Numbered from the stretch's first letter, positions 1 through 11,386 are shown. The stretch: DNA of 64,000 nucleotides from Chondrus crispus (GCF_000350225.1 NW_005178587.1:309918-373917); one strand, 5' to 3'. The notes: a model not told the origin generated them from the sequence alone. A program made the numbers and translations.

Positions 1-1079
1 TGGCGATGAAGGCGGCAGGTGTTGATAGCAGGGAGCTCTTGTTCCGAACTCTCGAGCACGGTCAATAGAATGAATGATCGCTCTATGAAGCAAGGTTGCC
101 GATGGGGAGAATCAAGAGCTTCAGAAGCAACGACGAAGCCGATATCGTCTTTGAAAACACGTCTCGTGGAAAAAAAAAGTTGGGTCTGCGTTAGATATGC
201 TTTGCAACAGCAGGATAGGAGATAAAGCGTTCCTACTCGTATCAACTATGGTCCCATGTCAAGTGCCGCACTACGATGTCCTATACACACCTCGTTCTTT
301 TCTCAGCCCCGTCACCCTCTCCCCTTCCCCCGTCATGGACGCTCTTCTCTGCCACACCCCATCGCCTGAGAGTCCGATGATTGCAGGCATCTATGTTATC
401 ACAAGCCATGGCACAGGAGCTTGCGAAAAGAAAGAAGAAAAGCATTACCAAAAAACTGAGAACGCGTACGCATGCCTGTTAGCAATTCTAAATGAAGAGT
501 TGAGGGGGTTTCAAGACTGTATGCTAATCCTGCGACATCAACTCATCGAATTTGCTTGGCCCCCTTTTATGTTGATGGGCATAACTCGCTGTAAATCGTA
601 TGAGAGGTAACGTTTCGTTTATTGAGGAAAACTTTGACTGACAGACGCCAAACAGGCGAGACGAAGACTACGGCGAGGAGGCGTCTTTGCGCGCCAAAGA
701 TCTTGCGGTAGTTCTTGAGGGGTTTGGCCACGGAGAGGAGAGGTGGGTGGATCCCTGCAGGACGCAGTGTGGGGCAAGTCACGAACGGCGGAGACGACTG
801 GCCTACTGGCGCCGGCGATTTGCTCGGAGGGGAGGCCAAACTGGAGCTGCGGGTGCCGGTGAAGACCGCGCTGCCCTCCTGTGCGGGCTGCGGAGCACGG
901 TGCGACAGGTGGGACTCGGGGATAGGGTGCGTCCCGTCATCTTCGGAGTCGTAGAGGGGGACGTCGGAGTCTGAGTGCAGCGATAGAAATGCGGCGCGTA
1001 CTTCGGCAGAGCAGATTACGATTGGTGGCGGGTTGAAGTCGATCTCCGGAGATGAAGGCGGGGCGACCGAGGGAGTGAT
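1..1079. other. No supportable gene
   Basis: Several short open frames exist on both strands, but none shows a recognisable domain or convincing protein-like composition. The stretch 690-1080 is G-rich on the plus strand. I see no RNA gene or terminal repeat here. Confidence 0.5.
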
Positions 1080-1287
1080 GGAGAGCTCAGAGCTCTTCGT
1101 CTTCAGAGTCTGAAGACGAAGACATCATCCGGGAAGAGAGCAGGGGTCTTCGAGTAAGAAGGGTGGGAGGAGGAGATGATGCCAGTCACGCTCGCCTTGA
1201 ATGCCGAACTTCGAAGAGGTTTACGAGGAAATTCTTCGTTCGCAGAGGCGTCCAAGGCGAATCAAGGAGCAAAGAAGACCGTGAGTG
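1080..1287 (+). pseudogene. Acidic Ser/Glu-rich coding remnant with a 27-bp palindrome
   Basis: An open frame without an ATG encodes a Ser/Glu/Asp run (SSSSSESEDED) followed by a basic, Arg-rich tail, a composition typical of nuclear acidic proteins. The same DNA holds a perfect palindrome with 13-bp arms around one central base (1095-1121). The palindrome may simply follow from Ser (TCT/TCA) and Glu/Asp (GAA/GAC) codons facing each other. No family is recognised and the frame is truncated at both ends. Confidence 0.2.
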
Positions 1288-1479
1288 AGTCAAGTACTGG
1301 AAATTTGTGGCGAGTTGCCGCTTGCCCTGAGCGCGGAGGGGAATGAGCAAGGGTGGAAAAGATTCAGGTGACAGCAGTATTCAGGCGGTAGTAGGTAGGG
1401 TGAGGGTTATTTCTTTCATATTATATATATTCGGTTTTAGTAGTACGGGAGTAGGATAGTAGGTGAAAGTGGTCGTAGT
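1288..1479. other. Noncoding spacer
   Basis: No supported gene. It contains an AT-rich tract (ttatatatatt around 1421-1431) just before the repeat-rich block. Confidence 0.4.
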
Positions 1480-2180
1480 GGATTAACGGATATAGGTTGG
1501 TGGAATTAGCGGATTAAGAGTTATTGGGATTAGCAGATATTAGGATATGTGGATATTGGGATTAGCGGATATTCGGATATACGGAGATGGGGATTAGGAG
1601 ATATTCCGATTAGAAGATATTGGGATTAGCGAATATTGGGAGTAGGGCGTATATATTATATATTAGGATTTTAGGGGGTGGAAGGTAGGTGGTTTAGGAG
1701 GGTGTTGTGGATTTTGAGGATTAGGAGATTAGGAAGATTAGGGGGTTTATATGGTTTTGGTGGATGACTGGGTTTAGGTGGATTAGGTGGATTTGGTGGT
1801 TTAGGTGGTGGAATGGTTTACGTGGTTGACCGGTTTAACGATGTACGAGGTTTAACGGTTTATGTGATTTAGCATGTGTACCAGGTTTAGGAGGGTTAGC
1901 AGGTTTGGGTTGAGATTGGGTTTAGGTGGTTTGGCATGTGTAGCAGGTTTAGGTGGTTTAGCAGGTTTAGGTTGCAATTGGGTTGAGGTGGTTTAGGGGT
2001 TTAGGTTGAGATTGGGTTTAGCAGGTTTAGCAAGTGTAGCACATGTAAGTGGATTAGCAGGTTTAGGTTGACAGTGGGTTTATGTGGTTTAGGTGGTTCA
2101 GGTGGTTTAGGTGGTTCAGGTGGTTTAGGTGGTTCAGGTGGTTTAGGTTGAGATTGGGTTTAAGTGGTTTAGGTGGATTA
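1480..2180 (+). repeat. Degenerate telomere-like G/T-rich repeat block
   Basis: About 700 bp of strongly strand-asymmetric, G- and T-rich repeats on the plus strand. The first part (about 1490-1650) repeats variants of GGGATTAGCGGATATT. The second part (about 1760-2170) repeats variants of GGTTTAGGTGGTTTAG, close to TTTAGGG/TTAGGG telomere units but not exact. The block includes about 3.3 exact copies of an 18-bp unit, GTGGTTTAGGTGGTTCAG, from 2084. Open frames here encode only repetitive peptides such as WFRWFR and are not treated as genes. Confidence 0.7.
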
Positions 2181-2616
2181 GGTTGGCTAGTGGAGTATAT
2201 ATTAAGTACCCACCGAGAGGTCCAAATTTTCAGATCCAACCAAAACAGCATTTTTTCGGTCCCAGTGTCCCAGTTGTCCGATTCAGTCTCTGAGTGTCAG
2301 CATGTCCGAGTTCGATTCCTGGTGGGAGCTCTGTAAGCAGCAAGTTGACTGACTGAGCGAAATGCCACGTTAGACGGTGTGGCTTAGAGTAACCTTTTCT
2401 TCTGTAAAGTGCGCAGATGTTGTTTTGTCATAGTTTCTGACGGCGTTACGAAATTTTCTAATTTCTACTGTAAGATCAACTGGAAGCAACGTTTGATGCG
2501 CAGTTTACACCATTGCGAAAAGGTCGAAAACAAGCCGGTACGGTGTGGTCCAATTTCCGTTTCAATTCTCAATTTCTCTTTTTTATTTTTTTTGATTCTA
2601 CCGTACATCCATCCGC
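2181..2616. other. Noncoding spacer
   Basis: No supported gene. A TATATATTAAG motif sits at about 2196-2206. Short open frames have no recognisable features. Confidence 0.35.
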
Positions 2617-3125
2617 CGCCGCCGCCGCCGTCTCGTCATCACTGTCGTCGCTACACGTTCTCACCGTCGTCACCGTCCTCGACCTCGACATGCACCCTTC
2701 TTTCTTGCGCTCTCGTTTTTTCTTTCTCGCTGACGCCCCTTTTTTTCCGATTTCGCGTCTTCCCGCAGGAGAATCAGACGTTGCAGAGGCCTGCGCTCCT
2801 CTTTTGGGAAACTGGATTTGAGTGCACACTATGTACGTAACATTTGCATGCAACAAAGGAAAATAAGTGCCCCTGATCGGCGCACCACGCATCTGCCGCC
2901 GTCTCGTCATCACTGTCGTCGCTACACGTACTCACCGTCGTCACCGTCCTCGACCTCGACATGTACCCTTCTCTCTGGCGCTCTCGTTTTTTCTTTCTCG
3001 TTGACGCCCTTCTCTTTCCGTTTTCGCGCCTTCCTGCAGGAGAAGCAGACGTCGCAGAGGCTTGCACTCCTCTTTTGGGAAACTGGATTTGAACGCATAC
3101 TATGTACATAACATTTGCACGCAAC
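2617..3125. repeat. Tandem segmental duplication, period about 271 bp
   Basis: Two adjacent copies of a roughly 220-250 bp segment. The motif TCTCGTCATCACTGTCGTCG occurs at 2631 and 2902. The motif CTTTTGGGAAACTGGATTTG occurs near 2802 and about 271 bp later. The first copy is preceded by a (CCG)n run. The copies differ by scattered substitutions. Overlapping frames on both strands translate into Ser/Arg-rich peptides, and I do not call a gene. Confidence 0.75.
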
Positions 3126-3126
3126 C

Positions 3127-3470
3127 AGTGAAGCTGTCGATCACAGTGTGCGAAGGTCGCAATCGCAACTCGTTCCGGGAGGGGGGGAAGGGCATTCTGT
3201 CTGAAAATTTCAAAGACGGAAGGATGAAGAGGAGAGCGAACTTTGCAGAGGAGGTGAAGATGGAATCAGTGAAGCTAGTTTGGACAGCAAAGAAGAAGAT
3301 AACGTCAGCGACGACGAGGGAGATGATTGCAGTGTAGTTTATGGTCTTCAGTGGAAGTCAAGAGCCAGTCCCCGAAGGAGAGCGAAGGGGCACATGATTC
3401 ATCCGACGAAGGCGGCAGATTGAGTGAAGAAAATGATTGGGATGCTACTGCTCGAATGTCGAAAAACGAA
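3127..3470 (+). repeat. Copy 1 of a dispersed repeat shared with 6818-7140
   Basis: This segment matches 6818-7140 over about 330 bp: it shares GTGAAGCTGTCGATCA, GGCATTCTGTCTGAAAA and CCAGTCCCCGAAGGA in the same order with small differences. Copy 2 leads into an acidic coding frame (7027-7629). Here the equivalent frame is broken soon after the DSSDE-like acidic motif. This looks like a decayed paralogue of an acidic nuclear protein gene, or a shared part of a mobile element. Confidence 0.6.
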
Positions 3471-3473
3471 ATG

Positions 3474-3937
3474 TCATGACAAGAGAGGATGCCTGATGTC
3501 AATATCACAGAAGTGGTGGAAAACCCTGCATGAAGACGAGATGAACCATACGATACGACGAATCATGAGGCCAAGCGTCTCCCAGTGTTCCGTGGGGGAG
3601 GTTGTGACGGCCGGGTACGAAATATCACGCATGAGGATTGCATCCTTCTCCGGATAGCGCCTACTGTGGCAATGGACGGCGAGGTCACGCAGCGACCGAG
3701 AGTGGAGGGCGGGCGCAAGCAAGCTGACCAGATCCGGGATGTCGGCAATTTGCAAGAGCGGACTGGCGAGCATACGAATCGCACTGTTGCAGATGGCATG
3801 AGGAACGCGGCAGTGGTCCTCTGGACAAAGAACGAGAGGTGTTTCGAAATACTCTCTTGAAAAACGAATTCATCCCAGCGGTCGTTGTCTTCCTCTAAAG
3901 AGAAGTTCTCGTACCGGAACTGGCGCATCCCGGTCAT
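3474..3937 (-). pseudogene. Possible decayed gene, unknown family
   Basis: Two overlapping minus-strand frames (3563-3937 and 3474-3773) read as protein-like sequence with Leu-rich and hydrophobic stretches (for example LLQIADIPDLVSLLAPALHSRSL), but the likely reading switches frame near 3770-3800. No domain is recognised. It could be a fragment of a degraded gene. The support is composition only. Confidence 0.2.
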
Positions 3938-4608
3938 GGCGCTGGCGAAGAGGGGAGAGAACTTGGCTATATGAAGGGGCGTGGATTGCCGCTGCCGCCG
4001 CTGCGCAATGCGAGCGAGGAGACGATGCGGGTCGGATTATGTTGGGGAGGGAAGTCGGGCCACAGTTTCGGGCCCAAGGGCGATTTTCTTCATTGCGGGC
4101 GGGTTCTTCTTGCGGCGCTTGACAGGCACGACGGAGAAATGACACGATCTCCCTTGTTCTTCTTGCTACCCGCTCTCCCCAACTCCCTCTTTTCCTATTC
4201 TCTCTCTTCGAGTCAGTACAATAGTTCTATCGCCGTCATCCATCCTGCCTATCGCTTAACTCTCTCAATTGTCATATGCCGCGTCGTGAACAACTCCTCT
4301 GTCATGCATTAACCCTCACCGACGACCCCCGCTCTCCCCAACTTCCTCCCTTCCTATTCTCTATCCGAAACTCTCTTCGAGTCAGTACACTCGTTCTAAG
4401 GACGATGGAATGTGCAGCCGGCAGCAGGGGGATGGGAATTTCAGTGGTGCAATGTAACAGACAGGAAGTGGAGGAGGGCTGGGCTTGGACGGAGGGACGG
4501 GGGGAGGGAGGGGGAAAGAGGAGTCGGAAGGGTGTGAAATGTGCGAGACGAAGGGGCAAGCAAAACGTTTACGGGTGTCTGTCCCGACCTGCAGATGGTC
4601 GGATGACT
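3938..4608. other. Noncoding, with a short direct duplication
   Basis: No supported gene. A roughly 65-bp block around 4169-4236 (CCCGCTCTCCCCAACT ... CTCTTCGAGTCAGTACA) recurs with changes at about 4328-4400. The region 4470-4545 is G/A-rich on the plus strand. Confidence 0.45.
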
Positions 4609-6463
4609 CTATGCGAAGAAACCAGGAGCATCATCTTCGTTTTCGACTAGGTCTATCGTCTCCTCCGTATCATCAGGGTTGGTTGTGACAGCGAGAGCTC
4701 TGATCAATGCCTTGGCAGTATCAAGGTAGTCGGTGTGGTCCAGGACGATGTAGGTGGAACGGAGCTGGTCTACGGCGGTATTCATTTGCGTAGACAATGT
4801 ATCCAGAAACGCTGCTTCATCCAGGTTGGGAAGATTTTTTTCTCGCGATAACTGTGCATCATCATTGTGCCATAGCTAGATCTCAGCATCATAACCGTCA
4901 TGTCAGCGAGGGTGGGTTCTGACATGCGGAGGAACGCCTGAAATGTCTTTGTGATTTGTGGGGTAATCAGACTATGTCCATTTTCGGTATGAATGAGTAG
5001 GGCTTTGTTGACAAGGTCGGACTCATCCCTTTCATCTTGGTCAATTATTGCAGGGCGGACAGTGGTGCAATGAAATCGGACGTATTTGAGAACATATGAA
5101 GGAAGAAGAACAAACGGCATTCGCAATGATCGGCTTGTCTTCTCCTTGACCGTGCTCATTTCAATGAAGCCCTGCTCCCCCGCTCTTTGTGTCATGTCTG
5201 TCAATTCGCTTGAAGATGGCCGTTGCAACTGCGTGTATACTTGGGGTCGTTGACCCCCGCCGGTCAACACATGAAGGTTGATTAAATTCATGCGCCACTT
5301 ATTTTTGGTCCTACCTTCCCGGAAAACCGTGGTGACGGCAGCGGTCACCCCGTGGCCAACTGTGGGACTATCAAAATATGCAAGAATAGAATCCAATGCA
5401 TGTCGGATTTTTTGCTTGCAACGAGAAAAATCCTGTGGCAGGATAATTGCGGCCCGCGCTATGCAATCGTCTATGACGCCACGATCGGTAGCGCGTTGCC
5501 TTCCTAGCCCTTTCTGAACATTGAAAATGGAACGGAGATGTATGCGGCCTCGTTCTGCGTCAGCAGCGTAGACAACGCTTCTTCCTTGAAAGTACAATTT
5601 CGCGTGCTCGGAAATTTTTTTCAAGTGAAAAGCTTTTGTCATGACGGTTGTACAGACAGCCCTGACGCGATAATGTGAAATGAGGAGATCTACTGTGTCC
5701 TTGTCGCATATTGCTTCGAATAGCTTCCCTGGCATCCATACCGATTTCACCTCCAAGACGTTTCAAACCACACACAGTCGCAGCAGCTGCCCCGCCGCGA
5801 TACAGAGCTGCTTGAAGGACCCATCGCTTCCTCCCCCCGAGATTTTTGGCTCGTATTCAATACGGTATATCTCTCTCAGATCGCTATTATTATATTCACA
5901 AACGGAAATCCCCTTATACGCAGCGCGTCCTTGTCCAATTTCGGCATGATCTTTCAAGGTTGCTTCTTCGCAAGACAAGTAATCGGGGTGGTCCCGCAAC
6001 AGATTATGAACGCTATGGCTCCAAGCCTCTTCCAATGAGAGGCCAGCAGTCACACGTATAGAGACCGCAGGACCCCCCACTCCCTGTTGACGTTGGGCAG
6101 ATTTCGTACCGAAACGGCGTGTCGTGCGTCGTTGTATGATCTCGGCATGGTTCTTTCGAACCATGTCGAGATCAATGTTGGCCTTCGTAAATTGAGTTGG
6201 AGTCGCTTCACCACGGACATCGTCCATATCCATGTGTAATGACTGCCCGTCATCTTCGGAAATATCGGTGAAGCAGGTAGGGGCGCACGGCGAAACTGTA
6301 GCGGAAAAACTTGGGGCTGTACGTACTGGCGTGACTGGGGATACGAGTTTCTCCACAGCAGCATCTGTCTTCTTCTTGCTTTTCGTCTTGCTTTTTTTGT
6401 CTTTTTGCGTTTGGAAGACTCTTTACCCAGGCCTGCACCGCGTTCTTTTGTCGTCGGATCCAT
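4609..6463 (-). pseudogene. Crypton-like tyrosine recombinase, decayed
   Basis: Reading right to left, the gene opens at the ATG at 6461-6463 with a Lys/Arg-rich probable nuclear-localisation segment. It continues through 5763-6356 and 4782-5756 and ends at the TAG at 4609-4611. The frame is broken three times: at a 7-T run (6392-6398), at an in-frame TGA (5763-5765), and at a second 7-T run (4835-4841). The C-terminal half resembles a tyrosine recombinase. It has a box I-like GGGQRPQVY, a box II-like LRSSYGT and a terminal MNTAVDQLRSTYI whose Tyr would be the nucleophile. The canonical box II His is not evident (Met stands at that place). Cryptons are the eukaryotic DNA transposons using such enzymes. 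The family call rests on motif pattern, without an alignment. Alternatively this is an unrelated lineage-specific gene. Confidence 0.4.
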
Positions 6464-6528
6464 TGTGCGACGGAAAACTGTACAGGATTTAGGGAGCACA
6501 GGAGGAAAGGAAACGGGACTACGATTCG

Positions 6529-6538
6529 CATATATATA
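6529..6538 (-). promoter_or_regulatory. TATA-like box upstream of the recombinase gene
   Basis: The sequence reads CTATATATAT-like on the minus strand, about 65-75 bp before the ATG at 6463. It is plausible as a core promoter by position only. Confidence 0.3.
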
Positions 6539-6689
6539 GGGAAATGGCAGTACACACTTGAGAAGTCTCGTGGTTCCACGTGAAAAAACCGCGGCAAATT
6601 CAAATCAGAGTACAACAGTGTTGCGGGCTATGTGGGTATCCGTGTCTGTGTGCGTCGTCACGTGTTCGTTTTTGGGCCACTTCAGGATG

Positions 6690-7692
6690 TCGATTCTCTG
6701 ATATATCTGTTCTGGTCTCGAATGAGGTTTTCGGACAACGCGGATGAAATTGACGGAGGAAATGAGTCGTCGGATGGGGAAGGTGAAAATGGGCAATCTG
6801 GGGAAGACGTCGGGTGAAGCTGTCGATCAGAGTGTGCGAAGGTCGCAATTGCAAGTCGTGCAGGGGGAGGGGGGCAAGGGCATTCTGTCTGAAAAGTCGA
6901 AAGACGGAAGGTTGAAGAGGAGAGCGGACTTTGCAGGACGAGGTGTAAACGGAAGCAGTGAAGCTGCAGTGAAGCTGGTTAGGACAGCGTAGAAGAAGAT
7001 GACGTGAGCGGCGAAGAGGGAGATGATTGCAGTGGAGTGTAGGGTCTTCAGAAGAATTCAAGAACCAGTCCCCGAAGGACGGCGAAGCCGCACATGATTC
7101 ATCCGACGAAAGCGGCAGTTCTAGTGAAGACAAAAATGAGGATGCTGCAGCGAACTTGGAGATGTCATTGTCGCTATCAACAGCCGTCGCAAAGTACATT
7201 TACAAGAAAGATAGGAAGAGATCTCAGGACGGAGGAAATGTCAGCGAAAAGGACGAGGCTGATGTCGAAGGCTGTAGTCCAGGAGAAGATAATATTTTTT
7301 TCTCACCAAAGCGGAGGAGAAGGCATACCGACACCAGGAACAAGAAGGAATTGGTGTTCCCGACAAGCGTACTTGACGAGATAACACGTTTAATCCTGAA
7401 TGCCGGGAAAAATTGGATCTCTAATAAAAAATTGTGTGGCCGCCCTAGACGGCAACGTTTCGGAACTGGCCATTGCAATGTAAGCGCTGGAGAATTGCAG
7501 AACGACGAGGACGACGACAGTGTGATAGACGGGAATTTCGAGGATATTGAAACCGGACATGGTCATCGGGCGAAGGCACCTCCAGTAGTTTTCAAACGAA
7601 ACTGGAGAAGAAAGCAACTCGGACGGTGACATTGATGATTTCGGTAGACGGAAAGTCCAGCAGAAAGAAGAGTTGAATGCTGAATGAGATAG
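6690..7692 (+). pseudogene. Acidic nuclear-type protein gene, broken
   Basis: Protein-like acidic sequence appears in successive frames. Around 6725-6817 the translation is Asp/Glu/Gly/Ser-rich (ADNADEID-like, then ESSDGEGENGQSGED). From 7027 to 7629 a 200-codon open frame carries DSSDESGSSSED, a basic cluster PKRRRRH that could be a nuclear localisation signal, then a second acidic stretch NDEDDDSVIDG. After 7620 the acidic reading continues in another frame (SDGDIDDFGRRKVQQKEE) to a TGA near 7690. The 7027 frame has no ATG at its beginning. The first part (6818-7140) is duplicated at 3127-3470. No domain is recognised. This is probably a degraded gene copy; introns are a less likely explanation. 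Confidence 0.4.
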
Positions 7693-9144
7693 GCCAGACG
7701 GCTGCTCCGAGCGGGAAAAGAGAGACGTAGACAACGAATAAAGTGTTCCGTTGAACTGACGTACGCGTTCCTTCAGAAGGGGATTGGGAGCTAGCTGCCG
7801 GGTCGTGGTTGATTTCTTGCGACGCGGACTTTACACACCGCCTGCTCCGTTGTTGCTAGCTTGCGATATGAGGAATGCCTGCGTGTTGGCAATCTTTGTG
7901 TCGAGGCCAATGTAACCATTTCTGTTACCGGCTTGGTCGCAATGAAGCTCCACGAAGTCATCTTAGCAACAATCGGTTCCCCAATACATATAAAATGCAT
8001 CCTCCATATCCGGGAAATGTCCTTTCGCTACTCTCCTGTGCAGCAGTGATGCTAAAGATCCGGCATGCACGCCATCTGGCACAGCCTCAGCGCCCCTGAA
8101 AAAAAAATCGCCGAAGACTGGATCGCAGAATCGTTCATGCCAGCGACGCCTTCCTTTTCCTTGATCTGTGCGAAAACGTTCGCATGAAGACGTAATCCCC
8201 TTTCACTGTTACGAACCGTTCGCAAGCTCTCCTATACGATGGCGTACATCAAAGTACAAGGCGGTGTCGCGGAAGAATTTGTGCATGCCTCAAGTTCATC
8301 GCCTCTGAAACGTTCTTCATATCCGTATGCAACCAATAGAAGCACTGTGCACCTCCCAACGCGGCGCCAACCATAAACACATCGAGGCGGGAATGTAGTG
8401 TCATTTCGACTGCTAATCTGAGAGTGAAGGTTTGAGGGAGCAGGGGTTGTTAGTGGGCATGAAAGGGGCTGGGGACTGGGGACTGCCGGGCTTGCCACAG
8501 GGTTCATCAAAAATGTGAGCAGAGTTTATACAGTAATACATATCCCTTTCTTGCAGAGGTTGAACATCACTGTCCGTTGTCACTACACAGGACAGCACCG
8601 TAGCACTTTTTAGAGTGGAAAATGTCCATCTTCAAACACCTTTAGCCATAACTTCTTTAGGATTGAATGGATGAAGATTTATGAGCACTGGACATAGTTT
8701 GAGTTCAGTTCCGAATGCCAAACGCTGGAAATGAGAACGAGATCTGTTCAGCTTCTACAGACGCGTACAGCAGTTAACGAGAGCCCCGTTTCATTGTACT
8801 GAATATTTTTTAAGCTACTCTTTCTCGCCAGAACTCAGTAAGAATGTATTATTTCCATTGAATTGAGAGTCATTCTCTGGATAACCGAGGCAGTAACCAA
8901 GGTCATTACGCGACGTAGAATACCACAATCACGCTGCTGATCTATTTCAGGACAAGGGCAGACGATGTTGGACGATTACAGGGTCAAAACGTATGTGAAT
9001 GCAAATGTGGATGTGAGCTTGCCTGGATAGGAGGTTCGTCGGCGTTGGCTGGCTTCACTGAGCCACCGTTAATGACGGGAGTGGATTCAGCCTCTTCCAG
9101 GTTGACTTGGGGGGAGGGCCCTGCGCAAAGGGAAGTCCCGTAAT
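7693..9144. other. No supportable gene
   Basis: About 1.45 kb without a convincing frame. The composition becomes AT-richer from 8520 on. Short frames on both strands lack any recognisable feature. Confidence 0.5.
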
Positions 9145-9770
9145 CCCGCGGTGTGGAAACGTGATGATGACGTCATGCCCTGCAGTCTGCAGGGCACGAC
9201 TCCGCATTGGGCGACCTTTGATGAAAAGGGGATAAAATAGCAAAGAAAATATTTAAAATATACAAACACTGATCGCATTTGATTTGAGACATATAATTCA
9301 TATTATAGTTTCATCGAACACGTCTTGTCGCGGGGGGCAGAAACGTGATTATGACTTCATGCCCTGCAGTCTACAGAGCCAGACTGGCATAGGGCGATCA
9401 TTGAGAAAAGGGGATAAATTATTGAAGAAAAACAGTGGAAAACACGAACAAAAGCTGTACGCATGTGATTTGGGACGTACCGTATATTTTCATAATCAAT
9501 TTGAATCCAACACGTCACCCGCCGCCTGGAAACAAGATGACTACGTTGTGCTCTGTAGAGCATGACGTCATTGTTACTAGAGAAAGTTTTGGAACAATAA
9601 AAATAATGGCAACATTATAATAGTATATATATGAAATATTTTTTCAAAATATTACACGAACAAAGGCTGTACGATTTTCATTAAGGACATATATTTTCAT
9701 CACCAATTCGAACATTACACATCATCCCGCATTATAGAAACATGATTACTACGTCATGGTCATTCATTTA
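9145..9770. repeat. Degenerate tandem array, four units of about 184-208 bp, with TGACGTCA palindromes
   Basis: The landmark GAAACRTGATKAYKACGTCATG-like motif recurs at 9156, 9340, 9529 and 9737, each followed by related AT-rich sequence (GGGGATAAA, AACACGAACAAAAGCTGTACG, GACRTAYWTATTTTCAT). Spacings are 184, 189 and 208 bp. A full TGACGTCA palindrome, the classic bZIP/CRE-type site, is seen at 9168-9175 and 9563-9570. The other two units have one-base variants. No coding potential is evident. Confidence 0.7.
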
Positions 9771-11050
9771 CTGAACGCGGTTGTGCAGTCGTACTGCGTA
9801 CTGTTGATGCTTTAACATTTATTATCAAGGGATGAGCCACCGCCCTCAACGGACAATTAAAAAATTAAAAAAACCAGTTGGCATAAACTAGGCGCACTGC
9901 AAACAGAATACAAATCCTATTGTGGCGCCAATATGCCGATGCCCTTGCGTATTATTCGAAGGACTGGTTCATGCAGGAATTAAAAAAACAGAACTATCCC
10001 ACACATACCAGCTGATATCAGTGAATGTATTAAATTATCATACTAAATGTAAGAATCACAACAATTTCACTTCTTTTATCTTTACGATGTTACGGTAGAG
10101 GAATGTAGTTACAACTATAGAACTTTACGACAAATTGTCTTGTATGAACAAATAAGATCTCCCATTTATGTAAAAGGTGTATCATGTTTGTTCAACATAC
10201 GTGTAGGGGTTAAAGGAAGGGAAAATGTTCACACGCTACATACCACTACCGTGACGTAACATGGGGATTACATGTGCAGCATGAACTTGGAGGATTTAGA
10301 TCCACATTTTCCGGATGAGAAACTGCCATGGCTACGCATAAACGTGCCAACCAAACACATTGTAACGTGATCTCAATTGGGAAGATGTATCCCTACCAAA
10401 GCTGCAGTAGGGTAAAAGGCCGCAAAGAAAGAACTTCTATGATGCCCCTTAATACGTGCAGAACACTCTCAAGTATAGTAAGGAATGCATGAACTGCAGC
10501 AAGATGATACCAACCCCACTAAAACCATCACAATTGTTTTGACGATATGCAACGTACAATAGCATGCAAAGGCGTAGTTTCTATTCCCATGTCCGAACAG
10601 ACGCGCGTTCCGATGCGCTGAAATTAAGCGCAAATTTACTTCGGTCTGACGGAGTGCGCATTGGCAAGAAAAAAATCTGGAAAATTTTCAAAGCGCACAG
10701 GGCCAAATTTGATTATTTTATCATACCGGATGGACGTCGAAAATTGCCGACATGCATCCGACCGCAGCCGTTGGCCGGATGGACGTCATCCTCGCTGTCA
10801 TGTCGCGTCATTGATCCCGTTGGTCGCTGTCACGATATCATTCGCAGTTCCCCTATTCAGGCCCCTGAATCCCGACGCGCATCTACTGGCTGGCGCTCGT
10901 CGTACCGCGCGTCTATTGGTTCACTACTGATCTCACTTACTCTGTCCGTTCCACTCCTTCCCCCGCCCTGAATGACCACATTAGGGGTTATTTCTATGAC
11001 TAGTACTTCCGTCAGTTCCGGGATTCCAGTACGTTTTGGGCATGTGTCAT
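9771..11050. other. No supportable gene
   Basis: AT-rich to about 10560 (with poly-A tracts), then closer to average. The open frame 10564-10971 lacks any recognisable feature. Confidence 0.45.
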
Positions 11051-11386
11051 TGCAGGTACGTAATGACAAAATACGGTTGGTACGGGCTGCATTCAACGAA
11101 TATGCGTTTTCGGTACTGACTACGGAGCATGCCCCAAAACGTATCGGAAGGGCCGGTTTTACCCCCTCGCAATTTCCGGTGGAACGATACGTTTTGGGCC
11201 GATTTACACGGCGGCACCCCTATACGCGCTGGATTTGCGACATTGCTGTGGGCAATTTCTGACCAAAATTTTGCCGCCGGCATCGCGCAGCCAATAATTT
11301 GTCAGTGCGCAAAATTTAATTTTTGCCATGTCCCATTAGAGGCGCATGAGCAGTATTTTTAACTTCAATTTTATTACGTACCTGTA
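11051..11386. mobile_element. Possible MITE, 336 bp
   Basis: TGCAGGTACGTAAT at 11051-11064 and ATTACGTACCTGTA at 11373-11386 form 14-bp terminal inverted repeats with one mismatch. Internally, an inverted pair built on the same core (CCAGTACGTTTTGGGCATG near 11031 and CATGCCCCAAAACGTATCG near 11129) lies partly outside the left end, so the true boundaries may differ. No target duplication is obvious and there is no coding capacity. Confidence 0.3.

Noticed and set aside
197-610. 137-codon open frame
   Set aside because: No recognisable motif, mixed composition and no supporting context; likely chance.
2063-2336. Open frames on both strands encoding WFR or LNH repeats
   Set aside because: They are translations of the 18-bp tandem repeat.
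10564-10971. 135-codon open frame near the MITE candidate
   Set aside because: No domain, no homology recognised, region otherwise noncoding.
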